6,650 nucleotides of DNA from Acidobacteriaceae bacterium (GTDB taxonomy: Bacteria > Acidobacteriota > Terriglobia > Terriglobales > Acidobacteriaceae), in assembly GCA_003140785.1 (NCBI GenBank), contig PLKY01000283.1, positions 1-6,650 on the forward strand, given 5' to 3'. Shown piece after piece: positions 4,667 through 6,650 of the stretch. Made by a program: the position numbers and the translations under genes. Each line of letters starts with the position of its first letter. The stretch's first letter is position 1. The notes beneath the pieces are model-generated. The model made no database searches. It was given only the letters and a program-made list of their open reading frames with translations, and was not told the origin of the DNA.

Positions 4667-5671
4667 TTACAGCCCCTTCTTGGCAAGGAAGCCGATGAGG
4701 TCGACGACGCGGTTGGAATAGCCCCACTCGTTGTCGTACCAGCTCAGCACCTTGACGCTTTGGCCGACCACCTTGGTGAGCGGCGCATCCAAAATCGAGC
4801 TGCGCTTGTCGCCTTTGAAGTCGGAGCTGACCAGTTCGTTCGTGTCATAGCCCAGGATGCCCTTCAGCTCACCTTCCGAAGCAGCCTTGAAGTAGCCATT
4901 CAGAGTCTTGACGTCGGTGGTCTTTTCGCTGATGAAGGTGAGGTCAACGATGGAGACGTTGGGCGTTGGGACGCGGATGGCGAAGCCGTCGAGCTTACCC
5001 GCAGTCTCGGGGATAACGAGCTTGAGGGCCTTTGCGGCGCCGGTCGAGCTGGGAATCATGTTCAATGCGGCCGCGCGGGCGCGGCGGAGGTCCTTGTGCG
5101 GGAAGTCGAGGATGACCTGGTCGTTGGTGTAGCTATGAATTGTAGTCATGATGCCGCTGACGAGGCCGACAGTCTCAAGGATCACCTTGACGACCGGGGC
5201 GAGGCAGTTGGTGGTGCAACTGGCGTTTGAGATGATGTTGTGCTTCGCCGGATCGTACTTGTTCTCATTCACGCCGAGCACGATGGTGATGTCTTCGTTG
5301 GTTGCCGGCGCGGAGATGATGACTTTCTTCACGGTTGAGCCCAGGTGCGCTTTCGCCTTTGTCGCGTCGGTAAAGTGACCGGTGGACTCGATCACCACCT
5401 GCGCGCCTACGTCGGCCCAGGGCAGCTTGGCGGGGTCGCGCTCGGCCCATACCTTGATTTTCTTTCCATCCACGGAAATGAAATCATCGCCGGCCTCGAT
5501 CTTGTTGGGCAGGTTGCCGAGAATCGAGTCGTACTTGAGCAGGTGCGCCAGCGTTGCTGGACTGGTCAAATCGTTCACAGCAACAAAATCGATCTCGGTG
5601 TTTCCGAGAGCGGCGCGCAAAACGTTGCGGCCAATGCGGCCGAAGCCGTTGATGCCAACCTTAACTGCCAT
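4667..5671 (-). CDS. gap: Type I glyceraldehyde-3-phosphate dehydrogenase
   Basis: A complete 334-residue cytoplasmic enzyme that oxidises and phosphorylates glyceraldehyde-3-phosphate to 1,3-bisphosphoglycerate using NAD+ and inorganic phosphate, feeding directly into pgk of the same cluster. Visible motifs: the Rossmann loop GINGFGRIGRNV (6-17); NDL (33-35), whose Asp indicates NAD rather than NADP preference; the active site ASCTTNCLAP (150-159) with nucleophile C152; H179 in TTIHSYT as the base; SSTGAAKAL (208-216) and R233 for phosphate binding; and WYDNEWGYSNRVVDL (311-325) near the C-terminus. The ATG at 5671 is preferred over an upstream in-frame start at 5815 because MAVKVGINGFGRIG is the family's normal N-terminus and AAGGAG lies seven bases upstream; the extra 48 residues would cover the promoter region. 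It is first in the minus-strand operon. Nothing is missing or unusual. Confidence 0.98.
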   Translation of the reverse strand: MAVKVGINGFGRIGRNVLRAALGNTEIDFVAVNDLTSPATLAHLLKYDSILGNLPNKIEAGDDFISVDGKKIKVWAERDPAKLPWADVGAQVVIESTGHFTDATKAKAHLGSTVKKVIISAPATNEDITIVLGVNENKYDPAKHNIISNASCTTNCLAPVVKVILETVGLVSGIMTTIHSYTNDQVILDFPHKDLRRARAAALNMIPSSTGAAKALKLVIPETAGKLDGFAIRVPTPNVSIVDLTFISEKTTDVKTLNGYFKAASEGELKGILGYDTNELVSSDFKGDKRSSILDAPLTKVVGQSVKVLSWYDNEWGYSNRVVDLIGFLAKKGL

Positions 5672-5728
5672 GTTTCTTCTCCTTGGTTTGTGTGAGGCTG
5701 AAGTTCGGATCGAGAGGCGTTCGGAGCT

Positions 5729-5758
5729 AAAATATGCTCCAGCAGGCGATTCCACCAA
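5729..5758 (-). promoter_or_regulatory. Putative sigma70-type promoter of the gap-ridA-pgk operon
   Basis: On the minus strand TTGGTG (5758-5753) and TATTTT (5734-5729) are separated by 18 bases, about 58 bases before the gap start codon. Three to four of six positions match the consensus in each box. The placement between divergent genes fits; no operator was recognised nearby. Confidence 0.4.
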
Positions 5759-6034
5759 ACCCTTGATCGTACCATCCTGGACTACGCTGCTGAAATGAAA
5801 ACTCGTGTTTGTCACTTCGAAACGCGGTCCCGTCCTTCATAGTGTGGAGGCCGCAGCGGCACGTGGTATGTGACGGGCTGCACAGGAGATCGCGCGGACC
5901 TGGAACGGGTGTATTTAGAGCTGTCTTTGCCGAAGGGATTCAGCATTGCAGGTCTCATGAGTTGATCGGCGGTATTTGCAGTGCACCAAGCCGATGTGGT
6001 ATCTCCGTATCAGAATGCAGGTGTAGAACGCAGC
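5759..6034. other. Intergenic region between divergent gap and P-loop kinase genes
   Basis: The full non-coding stretch is about 363 bases (5672-6034) and includes the gap leader and promoter. In 5759-6034 I see no tRNA, repeat or convincing coding frame; the open frames here are Arg- or Ser-rich shadows. A poor TTGCAG (5976) with TATCTC (6000) could be a promoter for the plus-strand kinase gene, but this is weak. If the kinase gene starts at a GTG at 5981 or 5996 instead of the ATG at 6035, the non-coding stretch is slightly shorter. Confidence 0.4.
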
Positions 6035-6650
6035 ATGAGAAGACGTTCCAGACGTCCCCCGAACACTTCGGAATCCACAGGCAAAATTGGCCAGGAGATC
6101 CCTTCGAATCAACCGCGCCCGCTGGTGCCGCTCTATCCGGAGGAGTCTTCGGCAGCGCCCGCCCGCGCGCAGACGGCTCAACCAGCTCAACCGTCTCAAC
6201 AAACGCAGGCAGCGCCGACTCAGGCCGCCGCTCGGCACGCTCCTGCGCCCGAGCGCCGCGTAAAAATTGAGGCGGCTGCGAGCCCGCAATGGACTGAGCC
6301 CGCGGATTCCGGCCGCCTGGAGATGGAAACCCAGCCCGAATCGCCCTCGCTGCCACCGCCCGAGGCCCCTACGGCGGAGCGCTCTTCCCAGGCGCCCAAA
6401 GGCTATGTCGTGCTGGCCATCGGGCTGCCCGGTTCGGGCAAGACGACTTGGTTTCGCAGGCGCGGTGTGACTCCGCTCTCGAGCGACCTGCTGCGCAACA
6501 TCCTTTTTGACGATGTGGAAGAGCAGCGCTATCAGGGGCTGGTCTTTTCCACGCTGCGCTCGCTGCTCCGCGCAAGGCTCATTGCGCGCATGCCGTGGAA
6601 TTATGTGGATGCGACGAACCTTTCTGTACACGAGCGCCGCCAGTGGATCA
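6035..6650 (+). CDS. P-loop kinase (polynucleotide-kinase-like, AAA_33 type) with long disordered N-terminus, 3' end beyond the window
   Basis: Direct translation from the ATG at 6035 gives 205 codons open to the right edge. Residues 1-120 are basic at the very start (MRRRSRRPP) and then rich in Pro, Ala, Gln and Glu, including a nine-base coding repeat giving AQP-AQP-SQQ (about 48-56); this is probably disordered. From about 122 a P-loop domain begins: YVVLAIGLPGSGKTTWF (124-140) holds Walker A GLPGSGKT (130-137). SSDLLRNILFDD (149-160) matches the substrate-side Asp and Arg region of polynucleotide-kinase-like P-loop kinases, and NYVDATNLSVHERRQWI (189-205) matches their Walker B-like DATN segment. 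Such enzymes phosphorylate RNA, DNA or small-molecule hydroxyls; the substrate cannot be told here. In-frame GTG codons at 5981 and 5996 are alternative starts, since no strong ribosome binding site precedes 6035; a stop at 5963 limits the extension. It is divergent from gap. Confidence 0.8.
   Translation, partial: MRRRSRRPPNTSESTGKIGQEIPSNQPRPLVPLYPEESSAAPARAQTAQPAQPSQQTQAAPTQAAARHAPAPERRVKIEAAASPQWTEPADSGRLEMETQPESPSLPPPEAPTAERSSQAPKGYVVLAIGLPGSGKTTWFRRRGVTPLSSDLLRNILFDDVEEQRYQGLVFSTLRSLLRARLIARMPWNYVDATNLSVHERRQWI

Noticed and set aside
5672..5815. A 48-residue N-terminal extension of gap.
   Set aside because: GAPDH normally begins MAVKVGINGFGRIG, AAGGAG precedes the ATG at 5671, and the extension covers the putative promoter.
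5915..6631. A 238-codon minus-strand frame opposite the P-loop kinase gene.
   Set aside because: Its translation is Arg- and Ser-rich with no domain, a shadow of the GC-rich kinase gene, whose plus-strand frame carries a Walker A motif.

Overview
The window looks like a chromosomal segment of a fairly GC-rich soil-type bacterium. Family content (a DACNV/DAC-like protein, a gap-ridA-pgk cluster, short heptamer repeats between genes) suggests Acidobacteriota, but that is inference and no marker gene proves it. It has three parts: an accessory left half (about 1-2735), a central glycolytic operon on the minus strand (2806-5671), and the 5' part of a plus-strand P-loop kinase gene leaving the right edge (from about 6035).

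Left part. A minus-strand gene for an acidic protein of unknown function leaves the left edge (1-434). Divergent from it is a two-gene type II toxin-antitoxin module on the plus strand: a Phd/YefM-type antitoxin (561-791) overlapping by 4 bases with a VapC-type PIN-domain RNase (788-1231). A perfect 8-bp inverted repeat just before the antitoxin is a good candidate for the autoregulatory operator. Next come two overlapping plus-strand reading frames (1340-1945 and 1812-2735) that read as the N- and C-terminal halves of one protein: a DACNV-type putative sensor domain followed by a diadenylate-cyclase (DisA-N)-like domain with a conserved RHR motif. They are separated by an apparent one-base frame change near 1886-1920.

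Central part. Minus-strand genes in transcription order are gap (5671-4667, glyceraldehyde-3-phosphate dehydrogenase), a RidA/YjgF-family gene (4469-4092) and pgk (4020-2806, phosphoglycerate kinase). gap and pgk catalyse consecutive glycolytic steps: oxidation and phosphorylation of glyceraldehyde-3-phosphate, then ATP formation from 1,3-bisphosphoglycerate. A sigma70-like promoter lies upstream of gap and a possible terminator downstream of pgk. Both intergenic gaps hold degenerate 7-base tandem repeats. The gap-ridA gap carries two arrays in opposite orientation that could pair as an imperfect 28-bp stem; the ridA-pgk gap carries a different heptamer that runs into the pgk ribosome binding site.

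Right part. After a non-coding stretch, an incomplete plus-strand gene encodes a long Pro/Ala/Gln-rich, probably disordered N-terminus followed by a Walker A motif and sequence resembling the polynucleotide-kinase-like (AAA_33) P-loop kinases.

The two genes running off the window edges (1-434 minus, about 6035-6650 plus) were found by direct translation. No tRNA, rRNA, CRISPR array or insertion sequence was seen.
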